Below are positions 1 to 7,542 of a stretch of 24,116 bases of DNA, piece after piece. How positions within the stretch are numbered: position 1 is the first letter of the stretch; each line of letters opens with the position of its first letter. The stretch covers positions 1 to 24,116 of IMG/VR virus record IMGVR_UViG_3300042691_036419. The stretch is one strand, 5' to 3'. Both the position numbers and the translations under genes were made by a program. The notes under the pieces are model-generated. The model was not told where the DNA came from. It did not search any database and saw only the letters and a program-made list of their open reading frames with translations. The stretch comes from a virus.

Positions 1-3000
1 GTGGAGGGGTTGGAGCTGTCACCGGACTCGTTCTTACTCCAACCGAGGCAGGCGCTCAAGGTCAAGGTCAAGGCGAAGGTGGGGGTGTGGGCCTTCCTGC
101 GGTCCTTGCCGCGGCGGCTGCTGGTGGCCCTGCGGCGCTGCGTGGACGCGGAGCCGCGGTAAGGGCGGGTCTCCGGCAGGCAGCGACTAGCCCTGCTATC
201 AGTGCAGCAATAGGGGCTGGTGTAGGGGCGCTAACAGACGAAGAGGACCGCTTTGGTGGAGCGGCAGTTGGCGCACTGGCTGGTGCTGGGTTAGCCGGAG
301 CCACGGTCGGGACACGGCAATTGCTGCAGGCGCGTCGGGCGCTTCGGTCGGAAGGCTTGCCGACCGCCTTGGATAAGGCATACGCGATTGCCAAGGGTGG
401 CATTGACTTCACCGGGGCGGCTGGCAAGCAGATTGCCAAGCGGGCCAAACTTGGATTCCAAGATTCGCTGAAACGAATGGTTGACGGGATGTATCGGTTT
501 GCGGAGCTAGACGTATTGGCCCGCGATACTGGTATACGCCCAACGCAATCAGTGGAATCTGCCGTTAATACCGCGCTTGGGTCGCAGGTCACTGCAGCCC
601 GAGCCCTCGAGGAAGGGCGCGGGGTCGAAGCGGGCGGCATCATCGACCCTGACACGCAAGAGATTGTTGCCCCGTCCCTACAGCGGGTCTTTGAGGTACT
701 TGGTGGGAGTCCGCTGAAGAATGAGCAAGGCATGACGTATGCGGTGGCGCTGCGTCGTGTTGGACGATACGAACGGGCGGAGGCGCAGGCACGTCAGTGG
801 GACAAGCTCGCCGATGACGCGGCACGGGACGCTGAGGCCAACCTGCTCACGCCAGAGCAGGCAGCGGCGGAACAGCAAGCTATTGCGACGTATAGAGAGC
901 AAGTTGAAGCGGCTCGAAAGGCAGGACAGCCATTTCCTGCTACGATTCCGACGCCGACGACAGCACGGCCGGAGGTGGGAGTAGACGAGCCAGCGCTCGC
1001 TGAGCGGCTGCGTCTCATTGGGGAAGCGGAAGCAACGGCAGCGCTTGGACCGCGGCCTAATCCCAATCAAGTTTACGGCAATAAGCCGGACGCGCAGGCC
1101 AAGCTGGAGGCTGACCGCGCCTACATTGCAGGCGTCGGACAGAAGCCAGAGTTTGTGCAGTTTGCCGAAATGCTGCGGCAATACACCGATGGCTTAGCGA
1201 ACTATGCTGTCAAGACGGGTTTGTGGACGCCAGAAATGGCGAAAGCGTTCCGTGATTCTGACGCGCTTTACGTTCCGTTCAAGCGACTTATTGAGTCTAC
1301 TACGCAGAAGCCGCGTGGCCCCGTGCGTGGCGGGGTTACGCCGGGAACGGTGACGCCGGGTGTCCAGCAATTCCGCGGGTCTGACCTTATGCTTGGCAAC
1401 CCGGCCGAGGCGTTGGCCGAATATACGGTGGCCCTTATTCAACGCGCTGACGCCTACCGCGTAGGCGCAGCGACGATTGAAACAGTCGAGGCATTGGGCG
1501 AACGTGGAGCTGGCATCTTGACCAAGATTGACGGCACCGACCCAATAGCTAAGGCGGCTGCCGTTGACGAAGCGGAGAGAGCGTACCGCGCCATCGGGAT
1601 GGACGAGTCTGAAGCGGAAACAATGGCGGACGTGTTTGCCAGACTGTCCACCAAGAACGATGTGATTTGGCGCAATGGACCAGAGGGTCGCGAGTATTAT
1701 CTGGTCAATGACAAGACACTTGTCAACGCGCTCACGACGCTCAACGTGCAGGATGGCGATGCCGTCCGCGCTTTGTTGGCCATCTTTGGTCCAATGAAGC
1801 GATTGGCTACGGCCTTTTTGACTGGCAATAACCCGGCTTTCTTACTCGGTACCAACCTGCCGCGTGACCTGCAAATGGGGACACTGCAGACCACGGGGAT
1901 TCGCCCCGGCGACATCGCCGCGGGGATGGTGGAATCGATTAAGTCTATCTTCGGACGGTCCGCTGAGGTAGAAGCGCTAAGCCGTGCGGGCGCTGGCGTG
2001 GTGTCGCAGTACGGCGGCGGGGACATCTCAGCTGCTGGCGTGGCGCGGCGAATTGCTCCTGTCACTGCTGGTCAGCAAGCAATGGCGACGGCCGGGCGTT
2101 ACGTCGGCGCTCCGCTCCGTGAAATCGAACGGATTGGCCGTGCCTCAGAAATGCCAATGCGTATTGCGGCGTCTCGCGTGGCTCGCCGACAGGCGGCCGC
2201 GGCAGGCTTGTCCGAGGCTGACCAAATGGCCTTGGCTTCCCGTAAGTTTGCCGAAGCGACGGTCGATTTCCGACGGCGCAGTGGTTACGCGCTGGACCGA
2301 TTAGCGGAAGGGTCAGTGCCGTTCTACGGAGCGGCCAAGAAGGGCTTGGCGCAATTTATTAAGGTCTCCGGCCGGAATCCGAAGCGGGTCGGTGCGGCGC
2401 TCGGGCTGATTGGATTGGCGGTGGTGATGGAGGACATTAGCCTCGGCGAAGGGCAGGAGCGCGTCGAGGCGCTGGACCGTCCGGCGTATGAGCGGGCCAA
2501 GTACCTACGGATTGGCGACACCAAGATTGCCCTCCCGCAAGAACTAGCGGCCTTTGCAGCGGCCTATCGTGTTGGGCTGGCGCAATTGAGAGAGGACGAC
2601 CCATACGTCTACGAGCAGTTTAAGCAGGCCGTCATGAACCTGACGCCGCCGATTCTTGGCGACGTGATTCGCGGTAAGTTTGTGCCAATCCCAGTGGTGG
2701 GGCAGCTCGAGGAATTGGCTGCCAATCGGTCGGCCTTCACTGGGCGTCCGATTGTGTCTGAGGCGATGCAGCGCCGGATGCCGTCTGAGCGTCGGTATGA
2801 AACGACCGCTCCCACCTTCGATGTGCTGGCGGCCGCGGCCCGAAAGATTCCCGGATTGGAGCAAGCATCTCCCATACAAGCAGAGTTTTTGCTGCGTGGA
2901 TTGACTGGCGGGTTTACCCCAGCGGTGACCGCGGTCACCGACATTCCGGCGCAACTGCTGGCTGGTGAGGCGGCGCGTGAGCGAGTGCCACTACCGTTTA

Positions 3001-3470
3001 TGCGGCAACCGCTTAACCCTCTTGCGGCAGTGCGGATTCAGCCGACGCGAGCCAGTGAGAGCGAGCGTGAATACTATGCGTTGCGCGACAAGTACCAACA
3101 GGCACGAGGCACGGTAAATAACTTTACTACGCAATACGAGCGAGCGCAGGCGGCCAATGATACCGATGCGTTGAATCGGTTAAGCGCCCGCGAACAAGTG
3201 CTATTGCGTGACCCCGTGTATAGGCGGGCAAGGGCTGATGTTGATGCAGGGAAGGGGGCTCCCTCTGCTCTAACTGTCGATAGCGAATTGCAGAATATTC
3301 TCGATGTGCTGCAAGCTGACATAGACCGCACTAACGCGGACTTTGCCAACGGCCGCATTACATCTCGCCGAGCTAGGCAGCTGATTGACCATTACAACAA
3401 GGAGCGTCAGATGCGGATGCGTGAAGCCGCCAAGCTGATGCGCCAAAATGTTCCGAGTGGCCGCCAATGA
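1..3470 (+). CDS. Large virion/polyvalent protein with LPD38-like region (5' partial)
   Basis: The reading frame is open to the left edge (first full codon at base 3), so this is the C-terminal part, about 1155 residues, of a larger protein. Early on (about bases 90-330) is a Gly/Ala-rich, membrane-friendly segment with a glycine-zipper look, followed by long alpha-helical stretches. Around 1825-1875 the motif NPAFLLGTNLPRD, and around 2320-2440 a segment with FYGAAKKG and SGRNPKR followed by a hydrophobic helix, resemble the LPD38 domain of phage polyvalent/ejected proteins; this match is from memory. The C-terminus after about 3050 is charged and probably coiled-coil. Inference: an internal virion protein delivered with the DNA, because it sits just before the lysis genes in the late region. 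By eye this gene is less GC-rich than the genes to its right. The exact function is unknown. Confidence 0.72.
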   Translation, partial: GGVGAVTGLVLTPTEAGAQGQGQGEGGGVGLPAVLAAAAAGGPAALRGRGAAVRAGLRQAATSPAISAAIGAGVGALTDEEDRFGGAAVGALAGAGLAGATVGTRQLLQARRALRSEGLPTALDKAYAIAKGGIDFTGAAGKQIAKRAKLGFQDSLKRMVDGMYRFAELDVLARDTGIRPTQSVESAVNTALGSQVTAARALEEGRGVEAGGIIDPDTQEIVAPSLQRVFEVLGGSPLKNEQGMTYAVALRRVGRYERAEAQARQWDKLADDAARDAEANLLTPEQAAAEQQAIATYREQVEAARKAGQPFPATIPTPTTARPEVGVDEPALAERLRLIGEAEATAALGPRPNPNQVYGNKPDAQAKLEADRAYIAGVGQKPEFVQFAEMLRQYTDGLANYAVKTGLWTPEMAKAFRDSDALYVPFKRLIESTTQKPRGPVRGGVTPGTVTPGVQQFRGSDLMLGNPAEALAEYTVALIQRADAYRVGAATIETVEALGERGAGILTKIDGTDPIAKAAAVDEAERAYRAIGMDESEAETMADVFARLSTKNDVIWRNGPEGREYYLVNDKTLVNALTTLNVQDGDAVRALLAIFGPMKRLATAFLTGNNPAFLLGTNLPRDLQMGTLQTTGIRPGDIAAGMVESIKSIFGRSAEVEALSRAGAGVVSQYGGGDISAAGVARRIAPVTAGQQAMATAGRYVGAPLREIERIGRASEMPMRIAASRVARRQAAAAGLSEADQMALASRKFAEATVDFRRRSGYALDRLAEGSVPFYGAAKKGLAQFIKVSGRNPKRVGAALGLIGLAVVMEDISLGEGQERVEALDRPAYERAKYLRIGDTKIALPQELAAFAAAYRVGLAQLREDDPYVYEQFKQAVMNLTPPILGDVIRGKFVPIPVVGQLEELAANRSAFTGRPIVSEAMQRRMPSERRYETTAPTFDVLAAAARKIPGLEQASPIQAEFLLRGLTGGFTPAVTAVTDIPAQLLAGEAARERVPLPFMRQPLNPLAAVRIQPTRASESEREYYALRDKYQQARGTVNNFTTQYERAQAANDTDALNRLSAREQVLLRDPVYRRARADVDAGKGAPSALTVDSELQNILDVLQADIDRTNADFANGRITSRRARQLIDHYNKERQMRMREAAKLMRQNVPSGRQ

Positions 3471-3781
3471 GCAAGACCAAGAAGCTCGTCGAAGAGGCAA
3501 TGTCGAAGAAGTACAAGACCGCGGCGTGGCAACGCGCTGAGGGGCAGGACCCAGAGGGCGGCCTGAACGAGAAGGGCCGCGCCAGCTTGCGGGCGCAAGG
3601 GCAGGACATCAAGCGCCCCGTCAAGCGTGAAGAAGCCGAGCGCTCGGACGCGGCCGCTGGACGCCGCAAGTCCTTCTGCGCCCGGATGCAGGGGATGAAG
3701 GAGAAGCTGACCTCATCCAAGACCGCCAATGACCCTAACTCCCGCATTAACAAGTCCCTCCGTGCGTGGGACTGCAACTGA
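3467..3781 (+). CDS. DUF6321-like small basic phage protein
   Basis: 104 residues, rich in Lys and Arg. The ATG overlaps the stop of the large upstream gene (ATGA), which implies translational coupling. The pattern AWQRAEGQDPEGGLNEKGR, then RRKSFCARMQGMK and NDPNSRINKSLRAWDC near the C-terminus, matches what is remembered of the DUF6321 family, known mainly from marine and freshwater phages. No catalytic motif is visible. The role is unknown; the high charge suggests nucleic-acid contact, and the position between the late virion protein and the lysis genes suggests a structural or lysis-linked role, which is inference. The family call is fairly secure because the whole length carries the pattern, but it was not checked by search. 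Confidence 0.8.
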   Translation: MSKTKKLVEEAMSKKYKTAAWQRAEGQDPEGGLNEKGRASLRAQGQDIKRPVKREEAERSDAAAGRRKSFCARMQGMKEKLTSSKTANDPNSRINKSLRAWDCN

Positions 3782-3784
3782 CAT

Positions 3785-4072
3785 ATGACGCACTCACTCT
3801 CTGCCTCCCTCTTGGTCGGAGCCGTGACGGGCTCCGCCTCGGCCTTTATGCAACAGGCCCCTGCCGCGACCCCCACGATGTCGATGGCCATTCCCCTCCT
3901 TTCCGCGGCCATTGGCGCTATCTCGAGCTATGCGGTCTTGAAGACAACCGTCCAGACGCTCGAGCGGGATGTGCATCAGATGCGCCGGGACATCGGCCAA
4001 ATCTACGACCTGACCCGCGACTTGGCGGTCAAGGTGGCCCGTATCGAAGGTGAGCTGGAGCGCGAGCGGTGA
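3785..4072 (+). CDS. Small membrane / coiled-coil protein of the lysis region
   Basis: 95 residues. A hydrophobic N-terminus (residues about 5-20) and a clear membrane segment at about 33-55 (AIPLLSAAIGAISSYAVL) are followed by a charged heptad-like helix (TLERDVHQMRRDIGQIYDL and onward) that is probably coiled-coil. The ATG lies 3 bases after the preceding stop with no good Shine-Dalgarno, so coupling is likely. A frame-shifted ORF over the same bases looks like a shadow because its composition is Pro/Gly/Arg-rich and lacks a plausible membrane helix. The setting just before a holin candidate and an amidase suggests a lysis accessory, possibly a holin or antiholin. The family is not recognised. 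Confidence 0.7.
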   Translation: MTHSLSASLLVGAVTGSASAFMQQAPAATPTMSMAIPLLSAAIGAISSYAVLKTTVQTLERDVHQMRRDIGQIYDLTRDLAVKVARIEGELERER

Positions 4073-4254
4073 CCAAGCTGGGCGGCCGCAAGTTCGTGCT
4101 GTCGCTGATTGGCGTGGCCGCCATCTGTTTCCTCGCGATGCACGGCAAGGACGTGGCGGCCTTCGGGTCGATTGCGCTCATCGTCACTGCCTATTCCGGC
4201 GCGAACAGCTACATCGAGGGGCGTCACGCGGGGCGTGACAAACCGACGGAATAA
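4069..4254 (+). CDS. Putative holin
   Basis: 61 residues with GTG start overlapping the previous stop (GTGA). The N-terminus has the pattern GGRKFVLSLIGVAAI, typical of small phage holins, with two hydrophobic segments (about 8-23 and 29-44) separated by the short polar stretch HGKDV, and a hydrophilic charged tail. Two transmembrane helices with a short charged tail fit a class II holin, which would accumulate in the inner membrane and open it to the endolysin at a set time. It lies immediately before the amidase gene, with a one-base overlap between the TAA stop and the next ATG. The holin role is inferred from topology and position, since holins have little sequence conservation. Confidence 0.72.
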   Translation: MTKLGGRKFVLSLIGVAAICFLAMHGKDVAAFGSIALIVTAYSGANSYIEGRHAGRDKPTE

Positions 4255-4709
4255 TGGCCGACCTCACCCATCCCTCCCCGAACCACAACGACCGCAAGGG
4301 CAAGGACGTGCAGGTCATTGTCCTCCACGCGGACGCCAGTCCGACTGAGAAGGGGTGCGTCTCGTGGATTCAATCGTCCCAATCCAAGGTGAGCTACCAC
4401 TGCCTCGTGGGACGGCAGGGCGAAGTCTACCGATTCGTGCCGTTCGACCGACGGGCGTGGCACTCGGGCAAGAGCGACTGGCACGGGGAGAAGGATGTGA
4501 ATAGCATCTCCGTGGGGTTGGCCTTCAGCAACCGGAACGACGGGAAGGAGCCGCTGACCAAGCCCCAAATTGCGGCGATGCGGGACGTGGTGCAGGAGGT
4601 CCGGGAGCGGTACGGGATGCTTCCGGTGACGACCCACGCCGCGGTCGCCCCGGGGCGGAAGACAGACCCGGACATCGTGCCCGGCTTCAAGCTCGAGGAC
4701 TACCAGTGA
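4254..4709 (+). CDS. Endolysin: N-acetylmuramoyl-L-alanine amidase (Amidase_2)
   Basis: 151 residues, the usual size for a single-domain T7-lysozyme/AmpD-type amidase that cuts the bond between N-acetylmuramic acid and the L-Ala of the peptide stem. Visible zinc ligands are His25 (VLHADAS), His128 (TTHAAVAPG) and Asp138 (GRKTDPD); Lys136 is the conserved basic residue in the same motif. The middle carries YHCLVGRQGEVYRFVP and the AWHSGKSDW motif usual in the family. No signal peptide is seen, so release would depend on the preceding holin. The ATG overlaps the holin stop by one base. The third ligand is Asp, as in AmpD, rather than Cys, as in T7 lysozyme. Family assignment is strong. Confidence 0.93.
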   Translation: MADLTHPSPNHNDRKGKDVQVIVLHADASPTEKGCVSWIQSSQSKVSYHCLVGRQGEVYRFVPFDRRAWHSGKSDWHGEKDVNSISVGLAFSNRNDGKEPLTKPQIAAMRDVVQEVRERYGMLPVTTHAAVAPGRKTDPDIVPGFKLEDYQ

Positions 4710-4723
4710 CCCGGAGGGCGGGG

Positions 4724-5263
4724 ATGGAATGGCTATTCACGGCGGCGTTAGTGGTGGCGGTGGCAGGCCTCTACGGCCACGTCGTCCGGTCCGAGGAACG
4801 CCAGCGGCTCAAGACGGAGGTCGCGAACGCCGAACGTAAGCGGCAGGCCTATGACAGCACCCGCACCGCGGCCATCCAGTCCCAGTATGCCGCCAAGGCG
4901 GCGACCAAGCGAACCCTCGAGCGGGGGGCCAAGCTGGATACTAGCGTGGCCCAATTACAGAAGGCCGCTCTGGCCGTGGATACGATAACGCCCGCAATAA
5001 CGGCGTTACTGGCGCAGGTTGATACGGTCCGGATGGCGGCCCTGCTGTACCGGACGCAGGTGGACTCACTGGTCTATGCCCACGAGCGGGACCGGAAGAC
5101 GTGGCAGGAGGCGTTGGACGCCGCGGACCGGGCGCTGGTGGCGCACGACCGGGTTATTCAGCAAATGCGGGCATCGGAGTGCCGGGTTCTTGGCCTTCCC
5201 TGCCCGACCCGCACCCAGAGCTTTCTGGCGGGGACCATCGTCCTGTTGTGGTTGGCGCGATAA
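4724..5263 (+). CDS. Rz-like inner-membrane spanin candidate
   Basis: About 179 residues. The chosen ATG at 4724 has GGAGG six bases upstream; an alternative GTG at 4706 overlapping the amidase stop would add six residues (MTRRAG). An N-terminal transmembrane segment (MEWLFTAALVVAVAGLYG) is followed by a long Ala/Gln/Arg-rich helical region that looks coiled-coil, which is the layout of an i-spanin that would connect the inner to the outer membrane. The C-terminal 20 residues contain a second hydrophobic stretch (SFLAGTIVLLWLAR), unusual for Rz. No lipobox-bearing partner (Rz1-like) was found inside or after it. Position directly after the endolysin supports the spanin role, but sequence evidence for the family is weak. 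Confidence 0.68.
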   Translation: MEWLFTAALVVAVAGLYGHVVRSEERQRLKTEVANAERKRQAYDSTRTAAIQSQYAAKAATKRTLERGAKLDTSVAQLQKAALAVDTITPAITALLAQVDTVRMAALLYRTQVDSLVYAHERDRKTWQEALDAADRALVAHDRVIQQMRASECRVLGLPCPTRTQSFLAGTIVLLWLAR

Positions 5264-5271
5264 GCTGGGGC

Positions 5272-5300
5272 TTGACACAGCACGGCGGTGATGTTACCTA
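5272..5300 (+). promoter_or_regulatory. Promoter candidate for the 5326 gene
   Basis: A perfect TTGACA (5272-5277) is followed after 17 bp by TACCTA (5295-5300), a poor -10 with only the first two bases matching. The -10 lies within an inverted repeat (5287-5315). The site is in the short gap after the lysis genes and before a new gene block, where a promoter is expected. Confidence 0.45.
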
Positions 5301-5315
5301 AGAGTAACCATCACC
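5287..5315. repeat. Inverted repeat overlapping the 5272 promoter
   Basis: The left arm GGTGATGTTAC (5287-5297) pairs with the right arm GTAACCATCACC (5304-5315), with one extra base in the right arm and a 6-base loop. It covers the presumed -10 and +1 region and could be a repressor operator or a 5' hairpin in the mRNA. There is no T-run, so it is unlikely to be an intrinsic terminator. It ends just before the G-rich ribosome binding site of the gene at 5326. Confidence 0.55.
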
Positions 5316-5325
5316 GGGGGTGCTA

Positions 5326-5550
5326 ATGGCACAGTTTGTCAATGTGGTCTGTCCGGCGTGTGAGGGCAGTGGGAGCTGCGGCGATTACGGCTGCACCTAC
5401 TGCATGACGCAGGGACATATCGGGGTCAATCGGCAAGAGGACGGAACGGTTCCAGCGGGGTTCCAAGAGTGGGTGGACGCAGAGTTCGCGCCCATCCCGA
5501 ACAATCCCCTGACCCTTCGCTCCGAGGCGGTTCGTGCCAGCACGACATGA
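5326..5550 (+). CDS. DnaJ-type zinc-finger microprotein
   Basis: 74 residues from the ATG at 5326, with a G-run (5316-5320) as ribosome binding site; a GTG two codons earlier is possible. The N-terminal half holds CPACEGSGSCGDYGCTYC, with the CxxCxGxG form of a DnaJ-type cysteine-rich zinc site and enough Cys residues to bind one zinc. The C-terminal half has no recognisable motif. Such proteins are common in phages and have no assigned function; nucleic-acid or protein binding is a guess. The 3' end overlaps the next gene by 17 bases. It is the first gene after the 5272 promoter and its inverted repeat. Confidence 0.75.
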   Translation: MAQFVNVVCPACEGSGSCGDYGCTYCMTQGHIGVNRQEDGTVPAGFQEWVDAEFAPIPNNPLTLRSEAVRASTT

Positions 5551-6877
5551 CCAAACCCCGTGGTCGCCTGAAGAATACGTTCGCTTTACCGTCCTCACTG
5601 CCTCTGGTGTCTCCGCCGCGGAAACTGCGGCGCAGCTAAACGCCGAGTTCCACGACGGCGTCCCCATCCGGACGCAGTCGAGCATCGTCAATAAGCGGAC
5701 CCGGGCCAAGCTCAAGGTCGGGCCCAAGCCCATTACTCCGCTCCCCCCTGCGGGCCTGCCCATTGCGCGGGAGCAAGAGGTCGAGCGGTCCGAGAGCGAC
5801 GACGGCATCACCGCCCGCGCCGTGGGCACCCGCATCCGGACGGTGGACGACCTGCTGGCCCATATCGAGGCCGACCTGACGCGCTTCGAGGTGGCCGAGA
5901 GTCAGGCCACCAAGTACGAGACGGCGGCCAAGGACCCCAACACGGGGCAGGTGATAGTCACTGAGCTGCACCGCGTCTACGTCAAACTCCGGCCCAAGGC
6001 GGGGCCGTCTATCCTTGAGGCGGTCGAGTCGCTCATCGCGGGGGCCGTTAAACCGCGGCTGACGATTCGGCCCGTCGTGCCTAAACCACGGGTGAATACG
6101 TCGGTCCTGCAGGCGCTGGTTGTGGCTGACCCGCACGTTGGGAAGTATGCGTGGGGGCAGGAGACGGGCGACAAGGACTACGACATCGGCATCGCGACAA
6201 AGCTCATCCGGGAGGCGAGTACAGAGCTGCTCGAGGATGGGGCGCACCGCGGCGTCGGGCATCGGGCCATCCTGCTCCTCGGCGACTACTTCCACTACGA
6301 CACCCCGCACGGCCAGACTACCAAGGGCACCCCGCAGGACCGCGACGGGCGGGTGGATAAGATGCTCGAGGCCGGGTCCGAGGCGCTCTTCGACCTCATC
6401 GAGACCTCGGCGCAGATGGGGCCGACCGCGGTGGTGCTGGTCCCCGGAAACCACGACGCCGTGCTGACGGTCGCCCTGCGGCAGATGCTGGCCGCCTACT
6501 TCCGCGGCGACAGGCGGGTGAGCATCGAGGCCGGGAAGACCACCCGCAAGTACCTGACCCACGGCAGGTGCCTCATCGGCCTGACCCACGGGGACAAGGC
6601 CAAGAAGCGGCTCGGCGAGCTGATGGCCGCAGAGGTCCCGCATCTCTGGGGGCAGTCCACCTACCGCGAGATTCATACGGGTCATCTCCACGGAGAGGCC
6701 GAGGTCCAGACGGTGGCTGGGGTGGTCATCCGGACAGCCCCGGCCCTCTGCCCACCGGACGGCTGGCACTCCCTCGAGGGGTATGTTGCCAAGCCTCGCG
6801 GGATGCAGGCCTTCTACTACCACCCCGACGGCGCACTCCTCGGCATGACAGTTAGCAATCCCGACCGCGGACGTTAG
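5534..6877 (+). CDS. Metallophosphoesterase (calcineurin-like nuclease) with N-terminal Myb/SANT-like domain
   Basis: 447 residues, GTG start with a GAGGCGG purine stretch just upstream. Residues about 8-60 (TPWSPEEY ... SSIVNKRTR) look like a Myb/SANT-like DNA-binding helix bundle, followed by a Pro-rich linker. The C-terminal half carries the full calcineurin-type metal set: DPH at 199-201, GDYFHYD at 250-256, GNHD at 305-308, THGDK, and GHLHG at 383-387. These bind two divalent metals and hydrolyse phosphodiesters. Similar proteins occur in phages and are usually called DNA-repair-exonuclease-like (SbcD/Mre11 relatives), but the substrate is unproven. The combination suggests a DNA-targeted nuclease acting in replication or host DNA breakdown. 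The start overlaps the preceding gene by 17 bases. Confidence 0.88.
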   Translation: MPARHDQTPWSPEEYVRFTVLTASGVSAAETAAQLNAEFHDGVPIRTQSSIVNKRTRAKLKVGPKPITPLPPAGLPIAREQEVERSESDDGITARAVGTRIRTVDDLLAHIEADLTRFEVAESQATKYETAAKDPNTGQVIVTELHRVYVKLRPKAGPSILEAVESLIAGAVKPRLTIRPVVPKPRVNTSVLQALVVADPHVGKYAWGQETGDKDYDIGIATKLIREASTELLEDGAHRGVGHRAILLLGDYFHYDTPHGQTTKGTPQDRDGRVDKMLEAGSEALFDLIETSAQMGPTAVVLVPGNHDAVLTVALRQMLAAYFRGDRRVSIEAGKTTRKYLTHGRCLIGLTHGDKAKKRLGELMAAEVPHLWGQSTYREIHTGHLHGEAEVQTVAGVVIRTAPALCPPDGWHSLEGYVAKPRGMQAFYYHPDGALLGMTVSNPDRGR

Positions 6878-6880
6878 ATT
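6852..6880 (+). promoter_or_regulatory. Promoter for a leaderless transcript (6887 gene)
   Basis: TTAGCA (6852-6857), 17-bp spacer, TAGATT (6875-6880), then six bases (GGCGGT) and the ATG at 6887. The predicted transcription start therefore falls on the ATG itself. No Shine-Dalgarno lies before this ATG. The -35 overlaps the last codons of the metallophosphoesterase gene. Confidence 0.62.
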
Positions 6881-6886
6881 GGCGGT

Positions 6887-7108
6887 ATGCCCACCTGCCT
6901 CCCGGACCGCGCTGAAGCCTGCCCCGAGCGGCATACGGCCGTTCGGGACGGGCGATGCTGGTACAGCTGGGAGGGGAAGGGCTGGCTGATTATCCGAGGC
7001 GGGATACCGACAGGCTACACCCGATGCCCGTGGTGCGGGGGGAAGCTCCCGACGCTGGTCGATGCAGTTCTTCGGGCCATTGCGGAGCGCGAGGACGATG
7101 GCCGCTAG
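6887..7108 (+). CDS. Cys-rich zinc-ribbon-like small protein
   Basis: 73 residues. Four Cys residues lie at CLPDRAEAC near the N-terminus and CPWCGGKLP at about residues 46-54; the latter is a typical zinc-ribbon knuckle. A tryptophan-rich stretch (CWYSWEGKGWLIIRGG) lies between them, and a short charged helix ends the protein. Similar zinc-knuckle proteins occur in many phages without known function. The start is supported by the -10 element six bases upstream rather than by a ribosome binding site. The 3' end overlaps the next gene by 11 bases if that gene starts at 7098. Confidence 0.72.
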   Translation: MPTCLPDRAEACPERHTAVRDGRCWYSWEGKGWLIIRGGIPTGYTRCPWCGGKLPTLVDAVLRAIAEREDDGR

Positions 7109-7388
7109 ACGCCGGAAGTCCTCGGTCTTTACCAACCGCAAGGCCTCGGTCTCGGTCCACCGGAACGGGCTGTCCATCGAGATTGGCGACGTGCCTGCCG
7201 TGGATGCGGGGGTCGTGGCGAAGGAGCTCTTGGACATCGTCCGCCAGCTCTGGAGCGCAGGCTACGAGGAGCTGACGCTGGACCGTGGAGCCCTGCACGG
7301 CGGCGTGTTTGAGGTGGCCGAGGAGTACGAGGGCGAGGATTACGTCATCCCGCCAGAGGCCAAGCGGCGCATCGGCTTCCACGCCTAA
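7098..7388 (+). CDS. Hypothetical acidic phage protein
   Basis: 96 residues from ATG 7098; an upstream in-frame ATG at 7062 would add 12 residues but has no better ribosome binding site and would lengthen the overlap. The N-terminus is basic (AARRRKSSVFTNRK), the middle alternates strand and helix (SVHRNGLSIEIGDVP, then a helix with KELLDIVRQLW) and the C-terminus is acidic (EVAEEYEGEDYVIPPEAK). No family is recognised. It is the last rightward gene before the convergent hairpin region and shares a transcript with the 6887 gene. Confidence 0.68.
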   Translation: MAARRRKSSVFTNRKASVSVHRNGLSIEIGDVPAVDAGVVAKELLDIVRQLWSAGYEELTLDRGALHGGVFEVAEEYEGEDYVIPPEAKRRIGFHA

Positions 7389-7398
7389 TGGGCATCTG

Positions 7399-7486
7399 GC
7401 TACCCCTTAAAGGCTGATTTCCACCATATCGGGTAGCATTCTACCCCGTAAAACGCACGAACCCTAGCGCAAAGGCTAGGGTCGTG
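7399..7486. terminator. Convergent hairpin region, probable bidirectional terminator
   Basis: The main hairpin is CACGA (7456-7460), a bulged A, CCCTAGC (7462-7468), loop GCAAAG, then GCTAGGG (7475-7481) and TCGTG (7482-7486): 12 pairs with one bulge. Upstream, GGGTAG (7431-7436) can pair either with GCTACCC (7399-7405) or with CTACCC (7441-7446), giving two mutually exclusive stems. No clear U-tract follows on either strand. The position between a rightward operon ending at 7388 and a leftward operon ending at 7543 fits a two-way stop for transcription. Confidence 0.55.
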
Positions 7487-7487
7487 G

Positions 7488-7535
7488 GTCACACACAGGG
7501 GGAGCATGACAAGTCGCCCGTCTACACAGGCGTGA
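7488..7535 (+). other. Orphan leader motif with a 9-codon mini-ORF
   Basis: Bases 7489-7505 read TCACACACAGGGGGAGC, close to the leaders found before other genes of this phage, and are followed by an ATG at 7506. The frame is only nine codons (MTSRPSTQA, stop at 7535). It may be a leader peptide, an antisense transcript start against the leftward operon, or the remnant of a lost gene. Expression is unproven. Confidence 0.3.
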
Positions 7536-7542
7536 TGGTACG

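Noticed and set aside
3766-4053. Alternative 95-residue frame over the small membrane protein
   Set aside because: Frame-shifted relative to a protein with a clear membrane helix and coiled-coil; its product is Pro/Gly/Arg-rich.
5636-7237. A 533-residue antisense frame over the metallophosphoesterase gene
   Set aside because: It mirrors a gene with full catalytic motifs; the composition is Arg/Gly/Pro/Val-rich with no domain. Long antisense frames are expected in GC-rich DNA with G/C third positions.
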